From Candidatus Praeruminimicrobium purgamenti (GTDB lineage: Bacteria > Elusimicrobiota > Endomicrobiia > Endomicrobiales > Endomicrobiaceae): 64,000 bases of DNA. The translations under genes were made by a program, and so were the position numbers. The stretch is from assembly GCA_018433585.1 (NCBI GenBank), contig JAHDQW010000001.1, positions 62,001 to 126,000 on the forward strand, read 5' to 3'. The notes beneath the pieces are model-generated. The model did not search any database, was not told the origin of the DNA, and saw nothing but the letters and a program-made list of their open reading frames with translations. How positions within the stretch are numbered: the first letter of the stretch is position 1; every line of letters begins with the position of its first letter. Shown here piece by piece: positions 17,447 to 24,721 of the stretch.

Positions 17447-17899
17447 TTATATTGTTTTTATTCTGTTATATAAAACAGAAACAGACTCTTTTATTTCGGC
17501 TGCTATTTTATTGAAAGAAGATCCTTTTTTGTCAATAGGATCCTGCATATCTTGATTTTTACCGAAACAGAAATCCATAAAAAGATATGTTTTGTCAGAG
17601 AATTGGGCGTATTTGTCATTTATTAATTTGAGCTGGTCTTTTGTCATTACAAAAATAAAGTTGCTTGAATCCAAATCTTCTTTGGCGTATTGCATAGGCG
17701 TGTGATGTGAATATTCAATTTTATTTTCTTTGAGAAAATCTTTGATTTTTTGCGGTACGGAAAAATTCGACAAGACATAAGTGCCTCTGGAAATTACATC
17801 TATATCTTTACGTCCGTCGTCATTTATAAGTTTTTTAAGAAATTCCTGTGCCATAAAACTTCGGCAGATATTTGCGTGGCATATAAAACATATTTTCAT
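17447..17899 (-). CDS. Low-molecular-weight protein tyrosine phosphatase (Wzb-like)
   Basis: 150-residue phosphatase. The catalytic P-loop is at the very N-terminus, ICFICHANICRS, giving the C-x5-R-S signature. The general-acid aspartate is expected in the late DPID segment (about residue 118). Its length fits the family. In capsule systems such enzymes dephosphorylate the Wzc-type kinase tail, and the BY-kinase at 546-2270 in the same locus is the obvious substrate. It is transcribed alone, convergent to the barrel gene and divergent from nadC. An arsenate-reductase role is a weaker alternative because no ars genes are near. Confidence 0.88.
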   Translation of the reverse strand: MKICFICHANICRSFMAQEFLKKLINDDGRKDIDVISRGTYVLSNFSVPQKIKDFLKENKIEYSHHTPMQYAKEDLDSSNFIFVMTKDQLKLINDKYAQFSDKTYLFMDFCFGKNQDMQDPIDKKGSSFNKIAAEIKESVSVLYNRIKTI

Positions 17900-17909
17900 G
17901 ATGTTTTTT

Positions 17910-17918
17910 AATATAGCA
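17910..17918 (-). promoter_or_regulatory. Extended -10 promoter for the tyrosine phosphatase gene
   Basis: Minus strand TGCTATATT, one base from the TGCTATAAT boxes seen elsewhere in the polysaccharide locus, 11 bases before the phosphatase ATG. A TTTACA hexamer lies 19 bases further upstream. Confidence 0.45.
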
Positions 17919-17933
17919 AATTTTGATAAATAA

Positions 17934-17962
17934 TTGTAAAGAAAAAATTTTTTTTATATAAT
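17934..17962 (+). promoter_or_regulatory. Promoter for nadC
   Basis: TTGTAA, 17-base spacer, TATAAT. Transcription would start near 17969, almost at the ATG at 17972, giving a nearly leaderless mRNA unless translation begins at the ATG at 17978. No ribosome site is visible. Confidence 0.55.
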
Positions 17963-17971
17963 AAAAAAATT

Positions 17972-18817
17972 ATGAATATGGATAAAGTAATATCTTTAGC
18001 TCTCGAAGAAGACCATGCTGACGACGATGTGACATCAAAAAACATAGTTTCTAAAAATGTAAAAGCCGAAGCTGTTTTAATTGCAAAAGAAAACGGCGTT
18101 TTATGCGGTTTGGATATTTTTAAAAAAGTTTTTTTAAAACTCGATAAAAATTTTAAATTTAAAGTTTTTATGAAAGATGCCAGCAAAGTTAAAAAAGGTG
18201 ATGTAATACTTACTATGCACGGATATGCCTGTCCTCTTTTGTCAGGCGAAAGAACGGCTTTAAATTTTTTACAGAAGCTTTCCGGTATAGCGACAATGAC
18301 AAATGTCTTTTCAAATGTTGTGAAAGGCACAAAAACCAAAATATACGATACAAGAAAAACGATACCGGGTTTCCGCGACATTTCAAAGTATGCGGTACGA
18401 TGCGGCGGTGCCCAGAATCACAGAATGAATTTGTCTGATATGGTGCTGATAAAAGATAATCATTTGGCTTTAATAAATAACTTATCCGAAAAAGTTAAAG
18501 ATATCAGAAAAAAACATAAAAAACTTTTAATACAGGTTGAATGCGAGAACCAAAAAAATGTGCAGGATGCCATTGATGCAAAAGTTGATTTTATAATGCT
18601 TGATAATATGGATAAAGAGATGCTGAAGAAAATGATAATTCTTATCAGAAAAAATTCAACAAAAACATATAAGCCTGCCATAGAAATTTCAGGCGGCGTT
18701 GATTTCAAAACTATAAAAGAGTATGCAAAACTCGGAATAGAAAGAATTTCGATTGGTATGCTGACTCATTCTGCTCCGTCATTAGACATGTCTTTGGAAG
18801 TTAAAGTTCAAAAATAA
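17972..18817 (+). CDS. nadC: Nicotinate-nucleotide pyrophosphorylase (carboxylating)
   Basis: Converts quinolinate and PRPP to nicotinate mononucleotide in de novo NAD synthesis; cytoplasmic. The 281-residue length is normal. Visible family segments are DDDVTSKNIV near the start, SGERTALNFLQKLSGIAT (about residue 90), DTRKTIPGFR (about 128) and RCGGAQNHRMNLSDMVLIKDNH (about 142), which carry the active-site arginines, histidine and lysine. IEISGGVDFKTI near residue 230 is the phosphate-binding end of the barrel. nadA and nadB are not in the window. It is followed 28 bases later by rsmE. Confidence 0.95.
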   Translation: MNMDKVISLALEEDHADDDVTSKNIVSKNVKAEAVLIAKENGVLCGLDIFKKVFLKLDKNFKFKVFMKDASKVKKGDVILTMHGYACPLLSGERTALNFLQKLSGIATMTNVFSNVVKGTKTKIYDTRKTIPGFRDISKYAVRCGGAQNHRMNLSDMVLIKDNHLALINNLSEKVKDIRKKHKKLLIQVECENQKNVQDAIDAKVDFIMLDNMDKEMLKKMIILIRKNSTKTYKPAIEISGGVDFKTIKEYAKLGIERISIGMLTHSAPSLDMSLEVKVQK

Positions 18818-18845
18818 TAATTATTTTTGTATCCGGAAAACCAAA

Positions 18846-19583
18846 ATGCCACATTTTTATGTTAATCCTAAAAATATAAAAAAAAATACTTTTACTATAG
18901 AAGAAGAGCAGTTTCATTATCTTGCTAATGTCAGAAGATTTTCTTCAGGAGATGAAATAAAAATTTTTGACGGGCTTGGAAATTCTTTTCTGGCAAGAAT
19001 AGACAATGTAACAAAAGAAAGGATAACAGGTACTGTAATATCCGCAAAAACTTTTCAAAATCCAAGAGTCAAAATCTCTTTGTACACCGCAATACCAAAA
19101 GGCGACAGATTTGAATGGCTTATAGAAAAAGCTTCCGAAATCGGCATATACAGACTGATTCCGGTAATATATTCCAGAAGCGTTGTATCTGAAATATCGA
19201 AAAGTAAATTTGAAAGATATCAAAAAATTTCTCTGTCGGCAAGTTCTCAGTGCTCGAGAGCTGACATAATGCCGGTAGAAAAAATTGAAACTTTTGAATC
19301 AATTTTGAAATTTTTAAACGGCAATATGCTGCAAAACACGTTGAATATAATGCCTTGGGAATGTGAAGACGGCCGCAGTATATCCAAAATTTTAAGCGGT
19401 ATTGATGAAAAAATCACATATATTAATATTTTTATAGGACCTGAAGGCGGATTTGAACAAAAAGAAATAAATGCGGCTCTTAAATGTGACTTTAAAACAG
19501 TTACTCTTGGTAAAAATATTCTAAGAGTTGAGACTGCGGCGATAGTTGCTTCGTCTTTGGCAGTATCATATGTTGAAAATTAG
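18846..19583 (+). CDS. rsmE: 16S rRNA m3U1498 methyltransferase
   Basis: SPOUT-class methyltransferase that N3-methylates U1498 of 16S rRNA. The 245-residue length fits. The N-terminal PUA-like part has HYLANVRRFSSGDEI. The C-terminal knot has PKGDRFEWLIEKASEIGI (about residue 82), ASSQCSRADIMP (about 132) and the SAM-binding knot FIGPEGGFEQKEI with LGKNILRVETAA near the end. It lies between nadC and mtaB with short gaps, so these genes are probably one transcript. No unusual features. Confidence 0.95.
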   Translation: MPHFYVNPKNIKKNTFTIEEEQFHYLANVRRFSSGDEIKIFDGLGNSFLARIDNVTKERITGTVISAKTFQNPRVKISLYTAIPKGDRFEWLIEKASEIGIYRLIPVIYSRSVVSEISKSKFERYQKISLSASSQCSRADIMPVEKIETFESILKFLNGNMLQNTLNIMPWECEDGRSISKILSGIDEKITYINIFIGPEGGFEQKEINAALKCDFKTVTLGKNILRVETAAIVASSLAVSYVEN

Positions 19584-19592
19584 GATTATACC

Positions 19593-20741
19593 GTGAAAAA
19601 AGTCTTCGTTTATACGTTTGGCTGTAAAATAAACCAATATGAAAGCCAGATAATTAAGGAAAAGTTTATATCTGAAAAATATCAGCCTGCAGATAAAATT
19701 GAATTTGCCGATATTATAATAATCAATTCATGTTCAGTTACTGCGCATGCCGATAAACAGTGCGATCAGTTAATAAAAAAAATACAGTTAAAAAATCCAA
19801 AAGCTGAGATTATTTTAACCGGTTGTTACGCAAAAGTTTCACAAAAACGCATCGTTCAGGAATTCCCTTCGGTTATAATAAAGATGAAAGAAGAGATGCT
19901 TGAGGGTGTTGAACAGGAAATAAAAACATTTGACAATCATTCCAGAGCTTTTTTAAAAATACAGGACGGATGCGACAGTTTTTGCTCTTATTGTATTATT
20001 CCTTATGCCAGAAGCGTTATGTGGAGCAAATCTGTTTCCGGTATTATTTCTGAGATTAACAGGCTTCTGGATAATAAATATGTTGAAATAGTTTTAACAG
20101 GGATTCATATCGGCAGGCATGATATGGGTATAGCTTTTGTGCTGAGAGAAATATTCAATTCAATAAAAAGAGATTTCAGAATCAGGCTTTCATCTATAGA
20201 AATTAACGAGGTAGGGGATGATTTAATAGGTTTGATGAAAGAAGAGCCTGTAAGATTATGTTCTCATCTGCATATCCCTCTGCAATCTGGATGCGATAAG
20301 ATTTTAAAAGATATGAACAGAAAATATACTGTTTCTGATTTTTCGGAAAAAATGAACGTTCTTAAAACAATTATTCCTGATATAGCGGTTACGACAGACG
20401 TTATTTGCGGATTTCCTACAGAGACATCCGAAGATTTTTTTGCGACATATAATTTTTTGAAAGAAAATAATTTTGCAAGGCTGCATGTCTTCCCTTATTC
20501 AAAAAGAGCCGGGACAAAAGCGTTTGACTTGAAAAGAGTTTATGAAGGAAGCGACCTGAAAGCAAGGACTGACAAATTATTGGCGTTAGATCTTGTTTTA
20601 AGGGAACAATATAATTCAAAATTTACAGGTAAGAAAAGAAAAGCCGTTTCTTTAAGGAACAGACAGGCTTTAACCGATAATTATATTACTGTAAGCAATG
20701 TTGACAGACATGACGGTATTTTCGAAGTAACTGTCTTGTAA
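19593..20741 (+). CDS. mtaB: tRNA t6A37 methylthiotransferase (MtaB)
   Basis: Radical-SAM enzyme that adds a methylthio group to t6A at position 37 of tRNAs. It begins with GTG. The N-terminal UPF0004 domain shows the three cluster cysteines in TFGCKINQYES, INSCSVTAHAD and LTGCYAK; the FGCKxNQYE form distinguishes MtaB from MiaB. The radical-SAM motif is CDSFCSYC (about residue 131), with IPYARS after it. Its 382 residues are at the short end of the family, and the C-terminal TRAM-like part is brief. It sits 9 bases after rsmE and is followed by the methyltransferase gene. Confidence 0.92.
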   Translation: MKKVFVYTFGCKINQYESQIIKEKFISEKYQPADKIEFADIIIINSCSVTAHADKQCDQLIKKIQLKNPKAEIILTGCYAKVSQKRIVQEFPSVIIKMKEEMLEGVEQEIKTFDNHSRAFLKIQDGCDSFCSYCIIPYARSVMWSKSVSGIISEINRLLDNKYVEIVLTGIHIGRHDMGIAFVLREIFNSIKRDFRIRLSSIEINEVGDDLIGLMKEEPVRLCSHLHIPLQSGCDKILKDMNRKYTVSDFSEKMNVLKTIIPDIAVTTDVICGFPTETSEDFFATYNFLKENNFARLHVFPYSKRAGTKAFDLKRVYEGSDLKARTDKLLALDLVLREQYNSKFTGKKRKAVSLRNRQALTDNYITVSNVDRHDGIFEVTVL

Positions 20742-20762
20742 AAGATGTTTTTGGAGGAATTA

Positions 20763-21395
20763 ATGAATCTTATCAAATCAATAGCCGGCAATATCAGGTT
20801 GTTTTTTTTGCAGCAGAAACAGTTGAACGAAATTAAAAAAAAACAAAATGCTAAAGTTATGCTTCATCTGGGTTGCGGAAGAAATTATTTTGACGGATGG
20901 ATAAATATAGATAATAATTCATACAATGATATTCAAAAATTAGATTTGCACTGGGACTTAAGAAAGAAACTGCCTTTTAAAGATAATTCTGTTGATTTTA
21001 TTTATAATGAGCATTTCTTTGAACATTTCAGTATTGAGGAAAGCTTGAGGCTTTTGCATGAATTTAAGCGGATTTTAAACCCTCAGGGCGTTATAAGAAT
21101 ATCAATGCCGGATTTGGATGATATAGTTAAAGTTTATTTAAACCCTGATTACGGACCTGCCGATTTCAGCGCTGTTATGGGTACGGAACTTGTAACAAGA
21201 GCCGAGTTTCTTAATGTGTATTTCCGCTGGTGGGGTCATCAATGGCTTTATAATTGGGAAGAATTTGAAAGAAGATTAAAAGATGCTGGTTTTTCAAAAA
21301 TAAAGAAATGTGCAAGAAGCATAAGCGAATATAAAGAATTGAACAATATAGAGCAGAGAACGGATTCAAGATTAATAGCTGAAGTTTGCAAGTAG
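20763..21395 (+). CDS. Class I SAM-dependent methyltransferase
   Basis: About 210 residues with a Rossmann methyltransferase core: MLHLGCGRNYFDGWINID (motif I with the GCG loop), LRKKLPFKDNSVDFIYNEHFFEH (motifs II-III) and FKRILNPQGVIRISMPD. The pattern is that of small methyltransferases often found in glycan or lipid loci. The substrate is not evident. I start it at 20763 instead of the in-frame ATG at 20745, because GGAGGA at 20753-20758 is perfectly spaced for 20763. It is the last gene of the nadC-rsmE-mtaB run. Confidence 0.8.
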   Translation: MNLIKSIAGNIRLFFLQQKQLNEIKKKQNAKVMLHLGCGRNYFDGWINIDNNSYNDIQKLDLHWDLRKKLPFKDNSVDFIYNEHFFEHFSIEESLRLLHEFKRILNPQGVIRISMPDLDDIVKVYLNPDYGPADFSAVMGTELVTRAEFLNVYFRWWGHQWLYNWEEFERRLKDAGFSKIKKCARSISEYKELNNIEQRTDSRLIAEVCK

Positions 21396-21426
21396 TTTTT
21401 ATATCTTTGGGAATAAACTTAAAAGT

Positions 21427-21455
21427 TTGACAAGATTATTATATTTTTATAACAT
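21427..21455 (+). promoter_or_regulatory. Promoter for gap
   Basis: Consensus TTGACA at 21427-21432 with TATAAC (spacer 15) or TAACAT (spacer 17) as -10. The leader to the gap ATG would be about 65 bases and ends in a GGAGGA ribosome site. Confidence 0.5.
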
Positions 21456-21522
21456 CTTAGAATATAAATAATATAAAAAATATAGCAGTTTATATTTAAT
21501 AAAATCAGCGGAGGAATCAAAA

Positions 21523-22539
21523 ATGGCAGTAAAAGTGGCAATTAACGGTTTTGGACGTATCGGTCGTTTGGCATTCAGACAAATGTTCGGAGCAAAGGGA
21601 TATGAAGTAGTTGCTATCAACGATTTGACAAGCCCTAAGATGTTGGCACATTTGTTGAAGTATGATTCAGCACAAGGCACATATGCTTTGGCAAGTAAAG
21701 TAAAAGCAGGCGAAGATTCTATCATAGTTGACGGAAAAGAAATTAAAATTTATGCACAGAAAAATGCGGCTGATCTTCCTTGGGGAAAAATCGGCGTAGA
21801 CGTAGTTCTTGAATGTACAGGTTTCTATACATCAAAGGAAAAAGCACAGGCTCATATTAATGCAGGAGCAAAAAAAGTTGTTATATCAGCTCCGGCAGGA
21901 AATGATCTTCCTACAGTAGTATTCAACGTAAACCACAATATATTGACATCAAAGGATACAGTTATATCGGCAGCTTCTTGTACGACAAACTGCTTGGCTC
22001 CTATGGCAAAAGCTCTTAATGACTTTGCTCCTATACAGAGCGGTATTATGACAACGGTTCATGCTTATACCGGAGATCAGATGACCCTTGACGGACCTCA
22101 TCCAAAAGGCGATTTGAGAAGAGCAAGAGCAGCAGCAGCTTCAATAGTTCCAAATTCAACCGGTGCAGCAAAAGCTATCGGTTTGGTAATACCTGAATTG
22201 AACGGAAAATTAATCGGTTCAGCACAGAGAGTTCCTACTATAACAGGATCAACGACTATTTTGGTAGCAGTTGTTAAAGGCAAAAATGTAACAAAAGAAG
22301 CTATCAATGCAGCTATGAAAGCAGCTTCTACAGAATCATTCGGTTATACCGAAGAAGAATTGGTATCAAGTGATGTTATCGGTATTTCTGAAGGTTCATT
22401 GTTTGACGCAACGCAGACAATGGTTGCAAAGATTGATGATGATACATATCAGGTACAGGTTGTTTCTTGGTATGACAATGAAAACAGCTATACAAGCCAG
22501 ATGGTTCGTACAATTAAGTTTTTTGCAGAATTAGCATAA
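21523..22539 (+). CDS. gap: Glyceraldehyde-3-phosphate dehydrogenase
   Basis: Glycolytic enzyme, 338 residues, full length. The NAD-binding start is [16 protein letters not shown]. The active-site cysteine lies in [12 protein letters not shown] (about residue 153). The family's [26 protein letters not shown] and WYDNENSY segments are all present. A GGAGGA ribosome site is well spaced. The codon choice looks more even and less AT-skewed than in the glycan genes, as expected for a highly expressed gene. It is followed by a terminator hairpin and pgk. Confidence 0.98.
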   Translation: MAVKVAINGFGRIGRLAFRQMFGAKGYEVVAINDLTSPKMLAHLLKYDSAQGTYALASKVKAGEDSIIVDGKEIKIYAQKNAADLPWGKIGVDVVLECTGFYTSKEKAQAHINAGAKKVVISAPAGNDLPTVVFNVNHNILTSKDTVISAASCTTNCLAPMAKALNDFAPIQSGIMTTVHAYTGDQMTLDGPHPKGDLRRARAAAASIVPNSTGAAKAIGLVIPELNGKLIGSAQRVPTITGSTTILVAVVKGKNVTKEAINAAMKAASTESFGYTEEELVSSDVIGISEGSLFDATQTMVAKIDDDTYQVQVVSWYDNENSYTSQMVRTIKFFAELA

Positions 22540-22570
22540 TTAAAATGCTTTTTTTGTTGTGATAAAATTA

Positions 22571-22608
22571 AATTGGGTTCAGCTTTTTACTACTGAACCC
22601 AATTTTTT
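22571..22608 (+). terminator. Intrinsic terminator/attenuator between gap and pgk
   Basis: 12-base-pair stem AATTGGGTTCAG/CTGAACCCAATT with a 10-base loop and a T run. The pgk ribosome site starts only about 17 bases after it, leaving no room for a normal promoter downstream. Confidence 0.9.
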
Positions 22609-22634
22609 ACAAAGATAGAAATATGGAGGCTGCA

Positions 22635-23882
22635 ATGTTAAATAAGAAAACGGTGGATGATTTAAAAGATATAAGCGGTAAAAAAGTATTGGTTCGCTGT
22701 GATTTCAACGTACCTTTAAAACAAGGCGTTATTCAAAATTTCAAAAGAATTGACGGGGCGCTTCCTACTATAAAAAAATTGCTGGAAAAAGGCGCAAAAG
22801 TCATTCTTTGTTCGCATTTGGGTAAGCCGAAAGGACAGCCTTTGCCTGAAATGTCTTTGGCTCCTGTAGTGCAGGCTTTATCGGAAAGATTAGGCGTAAC
22901 CGTAAAATTTGTTGATGACCCTAAAGTAACAGGCGAAGAAACAAAAAAAATAGCATCAGGATTAAAAGACGGAGAGGTTTTTCTGCTTCAGAATACGCGT
23001 TACCGCATAGAAGAGACAAAGTACGGTAAAGAAGAAAGCGCTGAAGTTTATGCAAAAGAACTTGCTTCTCTTTGCGATAATCAAATTTTTGTAAATGACG
23101 CTTTCGGAACGGCTCACAGAGCGCATTGTTCAAATGTCGGAGTCACTAAATACACAAAAGAAAATGTTGCAGGTTATTTGGTTGAAAAAGAACTTAAATT
23201 TTTAGGCGACGCTTTAAATAAACCTGTGAAGCCTTTTTTGGCAATTCTCGGCGGAGCAAAGGTTTCGGACAAAATTAACGTTATCGAGAATCTTTTGAAT
23301 AAAGTTGACTCAATTATAATCGGCGGAGCAATGGCTTATACGTTTTTGAAAGCCCAGGGAATAGAAACGGGTAAGTCTTTAGTTGAAGAGGATAAATTGG
23401 ATTTGGCTAAAGATTTGCTTAAAAAAGCAAATGAAAAAGGCGTTAAATTTTTATTGCCTTTAGATCATGTTATTGCGGATAAAGTTGATTTTGCAAATAA
23501 AACTGTTCCTGCCGACGGTATCGTAAAAAATACACAATCTACAAGCATAGAAGCAGATTTTATGGGCGTTGACGTCGGTCCAAAGACAATTGCAGAGTTT
23601 TCTGATGTCGTAAAAAATGCAAAAACAATCGTATGGAACGGACCTCTCGGAATATTTGAAATTGACCAGTTCTCAAAAGGTACCGTCGAAATAGCTAAGT
23701 TGGTTGCTCAGGCAACGGACAACGGAGCAATATCTGTAGTAGGCGGAGGCGACTCTGTTTCTGCAGTTAAAAAAGCCGGAGTAGATAAAAGAATTTCTCA
23801 TGTTTCTACAGGCGGCGGAGCATCGTTGGAATTTTTGGAAGGTAAAGAACTTCCTGGTATAGCTGTATTGCCGGAAAAATAA
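22635..23882 (+). CDS. pgk: Phosphoglycerate kinase
   Basis: Glycolytic enzyme making ATP from 1,3-bisphosphoglycerate. All hallmarks are present: [61 protein letters not shown] and the ATP loop [11 protein letters not shown] with [13 protein letters not shown] at the end. I start it at 22635 (about 415 residues), since GGAGG at 22625-22629 is correctly spaced for it and overlaps the upstream in-frame ATG at 22623. It is separated from gap by a terminator-like hairpin. Confidence 0.97.
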   Translation: MLNKKTVDDLKDISGKKVLVRCDFNVPLKQGVIQNFKRIDGALPTIKKLLEKGAKVILCSHLGKPKGQPLPEMSLAPVVQALSERLGVTVKFVDDPKVTGEETKKIASGLKDGEVFLLQNTRYRIEETKYGKEESAEVYAKELASLCDNQIFVNDAFGTAHRAHCSNVGVTKYTKENVAGYLVEKELKFLGDALNKPVKPFLAILGGAKVSDKINVIENLLNKVDSIIIGGAMAYTFLKAQGIETGKSLVEEDKLDLAKDLLKKANEKGVKFLLPLDHVIADKVDFANKTVPADGIVKNTQSTSIEADFMGVDVGPKTIAEFSDVVKNAKTIVWNGPLGIFEIDQFSKGTVEIAKLVAQATDNGAISVVGGGDSVSAVKKAGVDKRISHVSTGGGASLEFLEGKELPGIAVLPEK

Positions 23883-23890
23883 TTATAGTT

Positions 23891-23930
23891 TTACAGACGC
23901 TGTATAAATTATATTGTACAGCGTCTGTAA
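23891..23930 (+). terminator. Long hairpin after pgk
   Basis: Perfect 14-base-pair stem TTACAGACGCTGTA/TACAGCGTCTGTAA with a 12-base loop. There is no T run behind it, so it may stabilise the mRNA 3' end or need Rho rather than act as a classical intrinsic terminator. The secG promoter starts 9 bases later. Confidence 0.6.
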
Positions 23931-23938
23931 TAAAACTC

Positions 23939-23967
23939 TTGAAAAAAAAAGAAAATTTTTATAAAAT
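23939..23967 (+). promoter_or_regulatory. Promoter for secG and the two tRNA genes
   Basis: TTGAAA, 17-base spacer, TAAAAT, each one mismatch from consensus. It ends 9 bases before the secG ATG. No other promoter is obvious before the tRNAs, and the next terminator is at 24481, so secG and both tRNAs are probably one transcript. Confidence 0.6.
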
Positions 23968-23976
23968 AAAGAAGTT

Positions 23977-24282
23977 ATGATAATATATTATCTTATAGTA
24001 ACATTACATTTTATAGTTTGTGCGGCTTTGATAGTTATTGTTCTCCTTCAAGCCGGGAAGAGCGGCGGGATGGCCGGTCTTTTTGGTGGCGGGGGGTCTG
24101 ATCAGATATTTAGTGCACCTTCTGGTATGGCATTTATAAAAAAAGTCACAGTGGCTTGTGCTGTTATTTTTATGGTAACTTCGCTTACATTGACTCTAAT
24201 GTCATCAAGAATGAGTATGCAGTCTGTTATCAATCAGGTTTCAAATATACCTATGGCAGCTACTCCTCAACAGCCTAAATAA
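23977..24282 (+). CDS. secG: Preprotein translocase subunit SecG
   Basis: 101-residue inner-membrane subunit of SecYEG. Two hydrophobic segments (about residues 3-22 and 54-72) flank the conserved cytoplasmic loop LQAGKSGGMAGLFGGGGSDQIFS, of which GKSGG and the glycine run are the SecG signature. As in many bacteria it follows glycolytic genes and precedes a tRNA-Leu gene. No ribosome site is apparent, and the predicted leader is very short. Confidence 0.95.
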   Translation: MIIYYLIVTLHFIVCAALIVIVLLQAGKSGGMAGLFGGGGSDQIFSAPSGMAFIKKVTVACAVIFMVTSLTLTLMSSRMSMQSVINQVSNIPMAATPQQPK

Positions 24283-24295
24283 AAGAGGATTGATT

Positions 24296-24377
24296 GCTGG
24301 GGTGGCGGAACTGGCATACGCGCACGCTTGAGGTGCGTGTCCTTAACCGGATACGGGTTCAACTCCCGTCCCCAGCA
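24296..24377 (+). tRNA. tRNA-Leu (anticodon GAG)
   Basis: 82 bases, class II with a variable arm. The acceptor stem is GCTGGGG/CCCCAGC, the anticodon stem CACGC/GCGTG with loop TTGAGGT giving anticodon GAG, and the T arm ACGGG-TTCAACT-CCCGT. The discriminator is A, and CCA is not encoded. It reads CUC and CUU leucine codons. Confidence 0.95.
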
Positions 24378-24392
24378 TAATAGTGTCGTTTT

Positions 24393-24464
24393 GCGGGCAT
24401 AGCTCAGTGGTAGAGCGTCTCGTTGCCAACGAGAATGTCGTGGGTTCAAGTCCCATTGCCCGCT
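24393..24464 (+). tRNA. tRNA-Gly (anticodon GCC)
   Basis: 72 bases. The acceptor stem is GCGGGCA/TGCCCGC, the D arm AGCTCAGTGGTAGAGC, the anticodon stem TCTCG/CGAGA with loop TTGCCAA giving anticodon GCC. The T arm holds GGTTCAAGTCC. The discriminator is T, usual for glycine, and CCA is not encoded. It lies 15 bases after tRNA-Leu. Confidence 0.96.
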
Positions 24465-24480
24465 TTTGTTATATAAATCA

Positions 24481-24510
24481 AAAATCCAGTCTTTTGGCTG
24501 GATTTTTTTT
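24481..24510 (+). terminator. Intrinsic terminator after the tRNA genes
   Basis: 9-base-pair stem AAAATCCAG/CTGGATTTT with an 8-base loop, running into T8. It closes the secG-tRNA unit. The next 140 bases, to 24652, are AT-rich and show no gene that I can support. Confidence 0.85.
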
Positions 24511-24652
24511 ATTTTTACGGCGGCAATCAAATAAAATAAAATGCAGAGCTGTGCAATTTTTATATAACTCGTTGTCAAAATAATCACAAATAATTTTTTG
24601 TTTTTTTACAGGCTGTCGTTAATGTTAATGAGTTAACTGATTTTTTTAATTG

Positions 24653-24681
24653 TTGAAAACATATATGCTTTTTTATACAAT
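24653..24681 (+). promoter_or_regulatory. Promoter for the phosphoethanolamine transferase gene
   Basis: TTGAAA, exact 17-base spacer, TACAAT. It lies about 40 bases before the ATG at 24722. The gene appears monocistronic, since phoH has its own promoter downstream. Confidence 0.65.
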
Positions 24682-24721
24682 AATAAAAAGATAAATATAA
24701 CCTGTCAAAAAATGGTAAAAA

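Noticed and set aside
17908-18381. 157-codon open frame on the minus strand across nadC
   Set aside because: It lies antisense to the well-supported nadC gene, has no ribosome site and resembles no protein family; an AT-rich mirror frame.
24631-24638. Palindrome AGTTAACT upstream of the phosphoethanolamine transferase promoter
   Set aside because: Only 8 bases, expected by chance in AT-rich DNA, and no second copy nearby suggests an operator.
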